NCBI RefSeq assembly: GCF_052065695.1
Contig: NZ_JBQHTM010000001.1
Span: 1 to 64,000, forward strand
DNA: 64,000 nucleotides
Direction: 5' to 3'
DNA from: Intestinimonas sp052065695
GTDB lineage: Bacteria; Bacillota; Clostridia; Oscillospirales; Oscillospiraceae
Shown: positions 1 through 7,846 of the stretch, one piece after another
Position numbering within the stretch: position 1 is the first letter of the stretch
Layout: every line of letters begins with the position of its first letter
Translations under genes and position numbers: made by a program
The notes under the pieces: model-generated
What the model was told of the DNA's origin: nothing
The model's input: the letters and a program-made list of their open reading frames with translations, nothing else
The model's database searches: none

Positions 1-140
1 GGATATGGTCTCCTCTCGTTCGGTTGTTGTCCGCAACTTCAACTATAACCGATGAGGCCCTGTCCTTCATCCTTTTTTATTCAGATGTCCAATATGTATT
101 GTAGTCCTACACCTTTTGTTGTACGTCCTGGGGTCTCCAC
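1..140. other. Upstream region without a recognisable gene
   Basis: AT-richer stretch before the prfC promoter. I see no convincing ORF with a ribosome binding site, no tRNA and no strong hairpin. It may be the 3' flank of a gene outside the window. Confidence 0.4.
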
Positions 141-169
141 TTGCAATTTTTTTCCGATTGTGATATAAT
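141..169 (+). promoter_or_regulatory. Sigma-A promoter of prfC
   Basis: TTGCAA (141-146) and TATAAT (164-169) are separated by 17 bp. Transcription would begin near 176, giving a leader of about 118 nt with a GC-rich inverted segment around 236-262. Confidence 0.8.
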
Positions 170-293
170 TTTTTGCCATCATCGGTACCAATTATGACGC
201 TGGGAGGGTCTATCCCATGTAAAAAAGACAAAAACGCCGGACCCGGAGGGACGGGCCGGACTCCCCATCATGGATCTTTTGGAGGGAATACCT

Positions 294-1895
294 TTGTCTA
301 AATACGAAAGTGAGATCGCCCGGCGCCGCACCTTTGCCATCATTTCACACCCTGACGCCGGCAAGACGACGCTGACCGAAAAATTCCTGCTCTACGGCGG
401 AGCCATCGCCCAGGCCGGCGTGGTCAAGGGCAAGAAGAACAGCCGTGCCGCCACCTCCGACTGGATGGAGATCGAGAAGCAGCGCGGCATTTCCGTCACC
501 TCCTCGGTTATGCAGTTCCAGTACGAGGGCTACTGCATCAACATCCTGGACACCCCGGGCCACCAGGACTTCTCCGAGGACACCTACCGCACCCTGATGG
601 CGGCGGACAGCGCCGTCATGGTCATCGACGCGGCCAAGGGCGTGGAGGCCCAGACCCGGAAGCTCTTCAAGGTCTGCGCCATGCGGGACATCCCCATCTT
701 CACCTTCATCAACAAGATGGACCGGGAGGCCCGGGACTCCTTTGAGCTCCTGGAGGAGCTGGAGAAGGAGCTGGGCATCGAGACCTACCCGGTGAACTGG
801 CCCATCGGCTGCGGCAAGGACTTTAAAGGCGTCTACGACCGGGGCAGCAAGAAGATCATCCACTTCACCAGCAACGGCGGGTCCAAGGCGGCCACCGCCA
901 CCGAGGTGGAGCTGGGCGACCCCAACCTGGACGACCTCATCGGCGCCGCGCTCCACCGGCAGCTCAGCGATGAGATCGAGCTCCTGGACGGCGCCGCCGC
1001 CGAGTTCGACCTGGACCGGGTCCGCCACGGCAAGCTCTCCCCGGTGTTCTTCGGCTCCGCCCTCACCAACTTCGGCGTGGAGCCCTTCCTGGAGCACTTC
1101 CTCCGTATGACCACGCCCCCCCTGCCCCGGAAGGCCGGGGAGGAGATCATCGACTCCATGGACGACGACTTCTCCGGCTTCGTCTTTAAGATCCAGGCCA
1201 ACATGAATAAGGCCCACCGGGACCGCATCGCCTTCCTGCGGGTGGTCTCCGGCCGGTTTGACGCCGACAAGGAGGTCTACCACGTCCAGGGCGGCAAAAA
1301 AATTAAACTCTCCCGGCCCCAGCAGCTCATGGCCGCCGAGCGGGAGATTATCGAGGAGGCCTACGCCGGCGACATCATCGGTGTCTTCGACCCGGGCATC
1401 TTCTCCATCGGTGACACCCTGTGCGCCCCGGGGAAGAAGTTCAAGTTCGACCCCATCCCCACCTTCGCCCCCGAGCACTTCCGCCGGGTGCGGCCCCTGG
1501 ACACCATGAAGCGCAAGCAGTTTTTAAAGGGCATGGAGCAGATCGCCCAGGAGGGCGCCATCCAGATCTTCAAGACCCCCTATACCGGCATGGAGGAGGT
1601 CATCGTGGGCGTGGTGGGCACCCTCCAGTTCGACGTGCTGGAGTACCGCCTCAAAAACGAGTACAACGTGGACCTCTACATGGAGGGCCTGCCCTACGAG
1701 TACCTGCGGTGGATCGAAAACGACACCGGCGAGCCCTTCAAGGAGGACGACCTCATCCTGGGCACCGACGTGAAGCTGGTGGAGGACTACAAGGGCCATC
1801 AGCTCCTGCTGTTCGCCTCCCAGTGGTCCATCAACTGGGTCCAGGAGAAGAACAAGAACCTCATCATGAGCGAGTTTGGCGGAGCCAGAGACTGA
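294..1895 (+). CDS. prfC: Peptide chain release factor 3 (RF3)
   Basis: Translational GTPase that recycles RF1/RF2 from the ribosome after termination. From a TTG start at 294 the protein is 533 aa, usual for RF3. G1 motif SHPDAGKT is at residues 18-25, G3 DTPGH at 86-90 and G4 NKMD at 140-143, followed by the RF3-specific domains II and III. An ATG at 270 is in frame, but TTG at 294 has GGAGGG (281-286) at 7-nt spacing and gives the usual RF3 N-terminus (SKYESEIARRRTFAIISHP). Monocistronic, with its own promoter and a terminator shared with the convergent spoIIID. Confidence 0.95.
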   Translation: MSKYESEIARRRTFAIISHPDAGKTTLTEKFLLYGGAIAQAGVVKGKKNSRAATSDWMEIEKQRGISVTSSVMQFQYEGYCINILDTPGHQDFSEDTYRTLMAADSAVMVIDAAKGVEAQTRKLFKVCAMRDIPIFTFINKMDREARDSFELLEELEKELGIETYPVNWPIGCGKDFKGVYDRGSKKIIHFTSNGGSKAATATEVELGDPNLDDLIGAALHRQLSDEIELLDGAAAEFDLDRVRHGKLSPVFFGSALTNFGVEPFLEHFLRMTTPPLPRKAGEEIIDSMDDDFSGFVFKIQANMNKAHRDRIAFLRVVSGRFDADKEVYHVQGGKKIKLSRPQQLMAAEREIIEEAYAGDIIGVFDPGIFSIGDTLCAPGKKFKFDPIPTFAPEHFRRVRPLDTMKRKQFLKGMEQIAQEGAIQIFKTPYTGMEEVIVGVVGTLQFDVLEYRLKNEYNVDLYMEGLPYEYLRWIENDTGEPFKEDDLILGTDVKLVEDYKGHQLLLFASQWSINWVQEKNKNLIMSEFGGARD

Positions 1896-1906
1896 TTTCA
1901 GAGTGC

Positions 1907-1945
1907 AAAAAACGGCGCGGACCATATGGTCCGCGCCGTTTTTTC
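1907..1945. terminator. Bidirectional terminator between prfC and spoIIID
   Basis: Inverted repeat AACGGCGCGGACC/GGTCCGCGCCGTT (1911-1923 / 1928-1940) with T-runs on both strands, serving prfC (+) and spoIIID (-). Confidence 0.9.
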
Positions 1946-1960
1946 TGTTTTCAGCCGTTG

Positions 1961-2221
1961 TCAGGAGACGGCATCCTCACCCTTGTATTTCCGCCGGGTG
2001 GCAATGCCGCCCCGGATGTGCCGCTGGGCCTTGTTTTCGTCCAGCACCGCCTTTACCTGGAGGTAGAGGGGGCGGTTGAAGGCGCTTAGACGGTCCTGGA
2101 TGTCCTTGTGGACGGTGGATTTGCTGATGCCGAAGCGCTGGGCGGCAGCCCGTACCGTCGCCTTGTTCTCGATGATGTAAAGGGCCAGCCGGCAGGCCCG
2201 CTCCTCGATGTTCCCTTTCAC
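1961..2221 (-). CDS. spoIIID: Sporulation transcriptional regulator SpoIIID
   Basis: Small DNA-binding regulator that shapes sigma-E and sigma-K dependent gene expression in the mother cell. A central helix-turn-helix (TVRAAAQRFGISKSTVHKD) is followed by the family's basic tail with HIRGG and TRRKYK. The longest in-frame ATG is at 2239, but the GTG at 2221 has GGGGAG eight bases upstream and its 86-aa product aligns residue for residue with the Bacillus N-terminus as I remember it, so I chose GTG. It lies 71 bp after aroE on the same strand with no terminator between them, so it could receive read-through from the aro operon besides its own sporulation promoter, which I could not identify. 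Confidence 0.93.
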   Translation of the reverse strand: MKGNIEERACRLALYIIENKATVRAAAQRFGISKSTVHKDIQDRLSAFNRPLYLQVKAVLDENKAQRHIRGGIATRRKYKGEDAVS

Positions 2222-2292
2222 ACATACAACACTCCCCATCGTGGTTTCCACTGTGGGATGTATATGCGCAGAGAAAGGGGAACAGAACGGCC

Positions 2293-3150
2293 CTAGGCTC
2301 CCAGCAGGGGGGCCAGGCGCCGGGCCATAGCGGGGGCGTCGATGGAGGTGCCGGTGAAGTGCTCCAGGGCGAAGATGGCCTGGTAGAGAAGCATGCTCAG
2401 GCCGTTGAGGGTGGGGTGGCCCAGCTCCCGGGCCCGGGCCAGGAGGGCGGTCTCCAGGGGGGCATAGATGAGGTCGCACACCGGCACGCCGGCGGGCAGG
2501 GCCTCCAGGAAGGAGAGGTCCTCAAACTGACCCTTTGCCCCCGTCATACCCAGGGAGGTGCAGTTCACCAGCAGGTCGGCGTTGGCAGCCTGGGCCCGGA
2601 GGGTCTTTGGGTCAAAGCCGGCGGGGGAGAGGATCTTTGGCGCTTTGTCACAGAGGGCCTGTGCCTTCTCTACGGTCCGGTTACAGATGGTCACCGAGGA
2701 CGCCCCCTGCTGGGCCAGCTTGAGCGACACCGCCTTGGCGGCGCCGCCTGCTCCCAGCAGCACCACCCGGCGGCCCCGGGGATCGAACCCGGCGTCCAGC
2801 AGGGCCTGGAAAAAGCCCCGCCCATCCGTGTTGAATCCGTATATTTTGTCCTCTTTGATACAGACCGTATTCACGGAGCCGTAGAGCTTGGCATCCTCGT
2901 CCAGCTCATCCATGAGGGGGAGGAGGTCCTCCTTGTGAGGCATGGTGGCGTTGAAGCCGGCGTAGCCGGCAAATCTGGCGCACTCCAGCCACCGAGCGGC
3001 CTCCCCGGCTCTGACGGGCTGGCAGAGGTAGATATAGTCCAGCCCCAGGGTCTGAATCATGGTGTTCTGGATCAGGGGGGACTTGGAGTGGAGCACCGGG
3101 TCCCCGATGACGCACAGCTTTTTGGTGGTGTTGTTCAGCTCGACCTGCAT
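2293..3150 (-). CDS. aroE: Shikimate dehydrogenase AroE
   Basis: NADPH-dependent reduction of 3-dehydroshikimate to shikimate, step 4 of the pathway. 285 aa, normal length. The substrate-binding motif NATMPHK carries the catalytic Lys73. D109 in NTDG is the partner acid, and the nucleotide-binding loop GAGGAA is at 133-138. AAAGGAG lies 7 nt before the ATG. Last aro gene in transcription order. It is separated from aroQ by 175 bp containing a palindromic repeat, unlike the tight spacing elsewhere in the operon, so the repeat may affect its expression. Confidence 0.96.
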   Translation of the reverse strand: MQVELNNTTKKLCVIGDPVLHSKSPLIQNTMIQTLGLDYIYLCQPVRAGEAARWLECARFAGYAGFNATMPHKEDLLPLMDELDEDAKLYGSVNTVCIKEDKIYGFNTDGRGFFQALLDAGFDPRGRRVVLLGAGGAAKAVSLKLAQQGASSVTICNRTVEKAQALCDKAPKILSPAGFDPKTLRAQAANADLLVNCTSLGMTGAKGQFEDLSFLEALPAGVPVCDLIYAPLETALLARARELGHPTLNGLSMLLYQAIFALEHFTGTSIDAPAMARRLAPLLGA

Positions 3151-3300
3151 GGCGGCTCTCCTTTGGTTTTACACAGTTTGGGCGGCTGGTGTGGAAAATT
3201 CAGCGGCACGAAAGCAGTTTCCACGGCTGAAAGGATGCTGATCCCGTCCATTTTTCCACCGCCTGCACATGTCTATGGGGATGCACGACTTTTCAGTTCT

Positions 3301-3372
3301 TTTAAACGTATCCCCGCAGGGTAGTTTAAAGCTCTCTTTGGTTACTTTCTCTCTCCGAGAGAAAGTAACCAA
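3301..3372. repeat. Palindromic repeat module at the aroQ 3' end
   Basis: Two adjacent inverted repeats. One is TTTAAAC/GTTTAAA at 3301-3330, with an inner CCC/GGG stem. The other is a perfect 16-bp repeat, TTGGTTACTTTCTCTC (3338-3353) and GAGAGAAAGTAACCAA (3357-3372), with a 3-nt loop. The second encodes the last residues of AroQ. There is no T-run, so it is not an ordinary terminator; it looks like a dispersed extragenic palindrome. The rest of the aroQ-aroE gap (3151-3300) has no gene I can support. Confidence 0.75.
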
Positions 3373-3775
3373 GGGCGGCCTCGTAGCCGTAGAGGCCCAG
3401 GCCGCAGATCTGGCCCACGCAGGCGGGGGCGGTGACGCTCTTGTGGCGGAACTCCTCCCGCTGGTGGATGTTGGAGATGTGGACCTCCACGCAGGGCACG
3501 GAGATGGCCTTGAGGGCGTCCAGAATGGCCACGGAGTAGTGGGTGTAGGCCCCGGGATTCATGACGATGGCGTCGTAGACCCCGTTGGCGGCCTGGATAG
3601 TGTCCACAATGGCCCCCTCATGGTTGGACTGGAAGCAGTCCACCGTGGAGTCGTGGGTGGCGGCAAACTCTTTCAAATGGGCGCACAGGCTCTCGTAGTT
3701 CTCCGAGCCGTAGATGCCCGGCTCCCGCTGGCCCAGCAGATTGAGATTGGGCCCGTTGATGACCAGAAATTTCAT
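3326..3775 (-). CDS. aroQ: Type II 3-dehydroquinate dehydratase AroQ
   Basis: Dehydrates 3-dehydroquinate to 3-dehydroshikimate, step 3; a dodecameric type II enzyme. 149 aa from the ATG at 3775, which overlaps the aroK stop as ATGA (translational coupling). Visible are the NGPNLNLLGQREPGIYG motif with catalytic Tyr22, the NPGAYTHYS loop and the HISN motif. The natural fold should end about at GLYGYEAALGYFL. The final residues, SERESNQREL, are encoded by the palindromic repeat at 3338-3372 and do not look like an AroQ tail. The enzyme is probably still functional because the core is complete. Confidence 0.95.
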   Translation of the reverse strand: MKFLVINGPNLNLLGQREPGIYGSENYESLCAHLKEFAATHDSTVDCFQSNHEGAIVDTIQAANGVYDAIVMNPGAYTHYSVAILDALKAISVPCVEVHISNIHQREEFRHKSVTAPACVGQICGLGLYGYEAALGYFLSERESNQREL

Positions 3776-4272
3776 GCTCTGAGCACCTCCAGAATGGCGT
3801 TGAGACCGGCCTCCGGGGAGGCCAGGTCGGTGATGATGTGGTCGGCCCATTCGCGGTAGACGGGCTCCCGCTGGGCAAAGCGGTCCAGGAAGGCCGCCCG
3901 GCCGTCCTGGGCCAGGGGCCGGTCCCCCAGGACCCCGGAATCGTAGGTTTCCCCCGGGTCCCGGCAGAGCCAGAAGACCAGCCCCGTCTCCTTCAGGGGG
4001 GCCATGGCGTCGGGCCGCAGGGGGAGGCCGCCGCCGCAGGCGATGACCAGACCGGTTTTGTGGGAGAGGTCCTCCGCCGTCTCCCGCTCCCGGTCCCGGA
4101 AGTAGCCCTCCCCGTCGGAGGCAAAGATGGCGGGGATGGTCCGGCCCTCCTTTTCCTCAATGAGGGCGTCGGTGTCCACCAGAGGACGGCACAGGGCGGC
4201 GGCCAGGAGGCCGCCCACCGTGGTCTTGCCCGAGGCCATCATGCCGATGAGGACGATGTTGCGCTCATCCAT
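3772..4272 (-). CDS. aroK: Shikimate kinase
   Basis: Phosphorylates shikimate at the 3-hydroxyl, step 5. 166 aa, normal size. The P-loop GMMASGKTT is at residues 10-18, the VDTD acidic pair follows, then RDRERE with the substrate arginine and the glycine-rich CGGG. It starts 3 bp after pheA ends and overlaps aroQ by 4 bp, typical of a coupled operon. Confidence 0.95.
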   Translation of the reverse strand: MDERNIVLIGMMASGKTTVGGLLAAALCRPLVDTDALIEEKEGRTIPAIFASDGEGYFRDRERETAEDLSHKTGLVIACGGGLPLRPDAMAPLKETGLVFWLCRDPGETYDSGVLGDRPLAQDGRAAFLDRFAQREPVYREWADHIITDLASPEAGLNAILEVLRA

Positions 4273-4275
4273 GGC

Positions 4276-5430
4276 TCAGCCCTCCTTGGCGGCGGGGTAG
4301 TTCCCCAGCACCCGGAAGCCCTCGGCGGTCTGGGTGAGCTCCAGGAGCACCCCGTCCATGCCGGGGGCGGCGAGGTCGGCGATGAAGTCGGCGAAGAAGA
4401 GGTACTCCCAGCTCCGGCCCACAATGGGGCGGGACTCCAGCTTCATGAGGTTGAGGCCGTTGACGGCGAAGATGGTCATGAGCTGATGGAGGGAGCCGGT
4501 GCGGTGGGGGAGGGTGAAGAGGGCGCTCACCTTATTGCTGCCCGGCCGGTGCTCCGGCACCGGGGAGACGATGACGAAGCGGGTGTAGTTGTGGTCGTTG
4601 GCGTTGATGTGCTCGGCCAGGATTTCCAAACCGTAGAGCCGGGCGGCGTGGGGGGAGCAGATGGCCGCCTGGTCGGGCTGGCCGCTTCTGGACACATACT
4701 GGGCGCTCTCGGCGGTGTTGAGCCGGGGCACCCGGGCCCAGTTCCGGCCCTTGAGGAAGTCGGCGCACTGGAGGAGGCCCTGCTCGTGGGAGTAGACGGC
4801 GGTGATGGTGTCCAGGGTGGCCCCGGCGGGGGCGGCAAGACAGTGGTCCACCTTCACGGTTTGCTCCCCCACGATGTAGGCGCCGTACTGGGCCAGCAGG
4901 TCGTAGACCTGGCTGATGGAGCCGGTGGAGCTGTTCTCGATGGGCAGCACGCCGTAGTCGGCCCGGCCCTCCTTCAGGGCCAGAAAGACCTCCTCCCAGG
5001 TGGCCACGTGGGAACGAGCGACGATCTCCCCAAAGAAACGCCCGGCGGCCTCGTCGGAGTAGGCCCCCGGCTCCCCCTGGTAGAGGACCCTGGGGTCGGC
5101 GAGGGGGTCCCGGACGGCCCGGAGGGCGGACTGGATGCGGACATAGTCCTCGTTGCCCGCCTCAGTGAGAAGCTTGCGCTGCTGCCGGCGGGAGATGCCC
5201 ATGATGGCCTCATAGAGGGCGGTGACGTCGTCCTTCCGGGCGGGGTCGTTGGTGAGGGCGGCCTTCTTGGCCAGCACCTCGTGCTCCCGGGCGGTGTCCA
5301 GCACGGGGATGCCGTTGGCCTGCTTCCAGCGGCCCACCTGCTCCGTCACCTCCATGCGCCGGAGGAAGAGGGAGGTGAGCTGGGCATCGATATCGTCGAT
5401 CTGCCCCCGAAGCTCATCCAGTTGACTCAT
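4276..5430 (-). CDS. pheA: Bifunctional chorismate mutase / prephenate dehydratase
   Basis: Converts chorismate to prephenate and then phenylpyruvate, the committed branch to phenylalanine. 384 aa. An AroQ-class chorismate mutase helical domain (about residues 1-90, beginning LDELRGQIDDIDAQLTSLF) is followed by prephenate dehydratase (about 110-290, with ENSSTGSI and the catalytic TRF) and a C-terminal ACT domain with ESRP, the phenylalanine-binding motif known for feedback inhibition. It lies in the middle of the shikimate operon. No tyrA or trp gene is in the window, so only the Phe branch is co-transcribed. Confidence 0.96.
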   Translation of the reverse strand: MSQLDELRGQIDDIDAQLTSLFLRRMEVTEQVGRWKQANGIPVLDTAREHEVLAKKAALTNDPARKDDVTALYEAIMGISRRQQRKLLTEAGNEDYVRIQSALRAVRDPLADPRVLYQGEPGAYSDEAAGRFFGEIVARSHVATWEEVFLALKEGRADYGVLPIENSSTGSISQVYDLLAQYGAYIVGEQTVKVDHCLAAPAGATLDTITAVYSHEQGLLQCADFLKGRNWARVPRLNTAESAQYVSRSGQPDQAAICSPHAARLYGLEILAEHINANDHNYTRFVIVSPVPEHRPGSNKVSALFTLPHRTGSLHQLMTIFAVNGLNLMKLESRPIVGRSWEYLFFADFIADLAAPGMDGVLLELTQTAEGFRVLGNYPAAKEG

Positions 5431-5454
5431 AGGAATACACCTCTTTGTGTAGAC

Positions 5455-6432
5455 TCAGATGCCCAGCAGCTGGCAGGCGGCCAGGGCGGCGGCGGACTCG
5501 ATGACGGGCACCGCCCGGGGCACGATGCAGGGGTCGTGGCGGCCGGTGATGGCCAGCTTGGCGTCAGTACGGCTGGAGAGGTCCACCGTGTCCTGCTCCT
5601 GAGCGATGGAGGGGGTGGGCCGGATGGTGACCTCGAAGGTCACCGGCATGCCGTTGGTGATGCCGCCGTTGACGCCGCCGGTGTGGTTGGTGCGGGTTTT
5701 GACGGTGTCGCCGTCCATGTAGAAGGGGTCGTTGGCCTGGCTGCCCCGGAGGTCGGCGAAGCCGGTCCCCAGGCCGAAGCCCACCGCCTTCACGGCGGGG
5801 ACGGCGAAGAGGTACTGGGAGAAAATGCCCTCTACGTTGCAGCCAAAGTCAGGGGCCCCCAGCCCGGCGGGGAGGCCGGTGACGGCGCAGGCGATGCGCC
5901 CGCCCACCGAGTCCAGGTCGGCCTTGGCGGCCAGGATAGCCGCCTCCATCTCCTCGGGGGTGGGGTCGGCGATGCTGGCCACATTGGTGATGCGGGCGGA
6001 GACGGTGACGCCCTTCTCCTTCAGGACGAGCTTGGCCACCGCCCCGGCAAAGACCAGGGGGGCGGTGAGGCGGCCGGAGAAGTGGCCGCCGCCCCGGTAG
6101 TCGTTGCAGCCGTGGTAGCGAACGAAGCCGGCGTAGTCGGCATGGCCGGGCCGGGGCAGGTTTTTGAGCTTGGCGTAGTCCTTGGAGCGGGTGTCGGTGT
6201 TGAAGATGACGGCGCACAAGGGGGTGCCGGTGGTCTTGCCCTCAAAGACGCCGGAGAGAATTTCAGGCTCGTCCTTCTCCTTGCGGGCGGTGGTCATGGC
6301 GTTCTGTCCGGGGGCCCGGCGGGCCATCTCGCTGCGGATGAAGTCCATGTCCAGCTCCAGACCGGCGGGGACCCCCTCCAGGGTCACCCCGATGGCGGGT
6401 CCATGGGACTCACCGAAAATGATGTATTTCAT
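5455..6432 (-). CDS. aroC: Chorismate synthase
   Basis: Removes phosphate from EPSP with reduced FMN to give chorismate, step 7. 325 aa, shorter than the common 350-390 aa because the N-terminus begins almost directly at the FGESHG motif (residues 6-11) and the tail is short. RPGHADYAG, the RGGGHFSGRLTA catalytic segment and the late TNHTGGVNGGITNG region are all present, so it looks complete. 24 bp before pheA and 12 bp after aroA. Confidence 0.95.
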   Translation of the reverse strand: MKYIIFGESHGPAIGVTLEGVPAGLELDMDFIRSEMARRAPGQNAMTTARKEKDEPEILSGVFEGKTTGTPLCAVIFNTDTRSKDYAKLKNLPRPGHADYAGFVRYHGCNDYRGGGHFSGRLTAPLVFAGAVAKLVLKEKGVTVSARITNVASIADPTPEEMEAAILAAKADLDSVGGRIACAVTGLPAGLGAPDFGCNVEGIFSQYLFAVPAVKAVGFGLGTGFADLRGSQANDPFYMDGDTVKTRTNHTGGVNGGITNGMPVTFEVTIRPTPSIAQEQDTVDLSSRTDAKLAITGRHDPCIVPRAVPVIESAAALAACQLLGI

Positions 6433-6444
6433 GGGGACGCCTCC

Positions 6445-7683
6445 TTAAACCTGGGCCCGAGCGATGACGCCGCCCAGGGCCTCGTAGTCCTCCCAGAAGT
6501 TGGGGTAGGACTTTTTGACGCACTCCGCCCCGGTGATGGTGACGGGGGCGTCACAGTTGGTGGCGGCAATGGCGGCCATCATGGCAATGCGGTGGTCGTT
6601 GTGGCCGGAGACGGTGACGCCGCCGGGAAGGGTGTCCTTCCCGTGGATGACCAGGTAGTCGTCGTGCTCCTCCACCTCCGCCCCTAGGGCGTTGAGAACC
6701 TCGGTCACCGTGGAGAGCCGGTCGCTTTCCTTTATCCGCAGCCGGGCGGCGTTGACCAGCCGGGTGGTGAGCTCCTCTCCCCGGAGGGCGGCCATGGCGG
6801 CCAGGGGGGGCACCAGGTCGGGACAGCCGGACACGTCGATCTCGGCGTCGGCGGGCCGGGCCAGGGTCCAGTAGTGGCTGGCGATGGCGGCGTCCCCCTG
6901 GGTGGAGTGGGTATCCAGGCCCCGGATGTCCACGTTGCTCTCCAGCAGCGCAGCGGCGTACCAGAAGGCGGCGTTGGACCAGTCGGCCTCCACGGTGAGG
7001 TCACGGGCCCGGAAGGCCTGATTGCCGGGGATCCGGAAGGAGGTGTAGTCCCGGTTCTCCACCCGGACGCCGAACTTGTCCAGCACGTCCAGTGTCATGT
7101 CCACATAACCCCGGCTCTCCAGGGAGGTGGTGAGGAGGATCTTGCTGTCCCCGGACAGCAGGGGGAGGGCGTAGAGGAGGCCGGTGATGAACTGGCTGGA
7201 CACGTTGCCGGGGAGGGAGAATGTTCCCGGCTCCAGCCGGCCGTGGACGGTGAGCACGCCGTCCTTCTGCTCATAAAAGATGCCCTTTTCACGGAAAAGG
7301 TCGAAGTAGGGCCCCTGAGGCCGCTCCATGAGCCGGCCGTGGCCGGTGAAGCGGCCGCCGCCGAGGACGGCCAGGGCGATGGGGATGAGGAAGCGCAGGG
7401 TGGAGCCTGACTCGCCGCAGTCCAGCAGGGGGAGTTCCCCCTGGGGTGCCGGCTTTCCGGCCAGACCGGTGACTGCCAGGGTATCGCCCTCCCACCGGAA
7501 GGAGGCGCCCAGGGCCTCCAGACAGCGGATGGTGGCCTGGATGTCCTGGGAGAGAGCCACATTTTTGAGCATGCTCACGCCCTCCGCCAGGGCGGCGGCG
7601 ATGAGGGCCCGGTGGGCCTGGCTTTTGGAGGGGGGTGGCGTAATGGAGCCGCTGAGCAGACCCGGAGTGATGGTGACATTCAT
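6445..7683 (-). CDS. aroA: 3-phosphoshikimate 1-carboxyvinyltransferase (EPSP synthase)
   Basis: Transfers enolpyruvyl from PEP to shikimate-3-phosphate, step 6. 412 aa. PPPSKSQAHRAL with catalytic Lys20, GESGSTLRFL, the RIKESDRL motif and DHRIAM are intact. AAAGGAG precedes the ATG by 8 nt. The first 57 bases occur a second time just upstream at 7788-7844 (see that entry). The ORF running from that copy ends in TGA overlapping this ATG, so ribosomes leaving the upstream ORF could reinitiate here. Confidence 0.96.
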   Translation of the reverse strand: MNVTITPGLLSGSITPPPSKSQAHRALIAAALAEGVSMLKNVALSQDIQATIRCLEALGASFRWEGDTLAVTGLAGKPAPQGELPLLDCGESGSTLRFLIPIALAVLGGGRFTGHGRLMERPQGPYFDLFREKGIFYEQKDGVLTVHGRLEPGTFSLPGNVSSQFITGLLYALPLLSGDSKILLTTSLESRGYVDMTLDVLDKFGVRVENRDYTSFRIPGNQAFRARDLTVEADWSNAAFWYAAALLESNVDIRGLDTHSTQGDAAIASHYWTLARPADAEIDVSGCPDLVPPLAAMAALRGEELTTRLVNAARLRIKESDRLSTVTEVLNALGAEVEEHDDYLVIHGKDTLPGGVTVSGHNDHRIAMMAAIAATNCDAPVTITGAECVKKSYPNFWEDYEALGGVIARAQV

Positions 7684-7844
7684 AAAGTGTGTCTCCTTTC
7701 GGCCTCCAAAAGCCAGAGGATGGCGGTTCGGCTCCCGCCTGCGGCGGAACCGCCGAACATGCCGTCCGTGGGCCGAAGGCCCCCGATGGAGGGGGGCGGC
7801 GTAATGGACCCGCTGAGCAGGCCCGGGGTGATGGTGATGTCCAT
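7680..7844 (-). pseudogene. Duplicated 5' end of aroA forming a 54-codon ORF
   Basis: An ATG at 7844, two bases after the aroB stop and with GGGAGGA at good spacing, begins MDITITPGLLSGSITPPPS. The true aroA begins MNVTITPGLLSGSITPPPS. At DNA level 50 of 57 bases match (7788-7844 versus 7627-7683), most differences being synonymous or conservative. After residue 19 the ORF runs through an unrelated hairpin-rich segment (7684-7787, containing GGGCCTTCGGCCC and GGCGGTTC/GAACCGCC stems) and stops at TGA overlapping the aroA ATG. The aroB-proximal copy has the tighter operon spacing and may mark the original start; the intervening segment looks like an inserted short element. Confidence 0.8.
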
Positions 7845-7846
7845 GG

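Noticed and set aside
3169..3372. 67-codon minus-strand ORF over the aroQ-aroE gap
   Set aside because: Lies in palindromic repeat sequence with no ribosome site or family resemblance.
3838..6687. 949-codon plus-strand ORF across the aro genes
   Set aside because: Antisense shadow of aroK, pheA and aroC in GC-rich DNA: Gly/Val/His-rich low-complexity product, no ribosome site.
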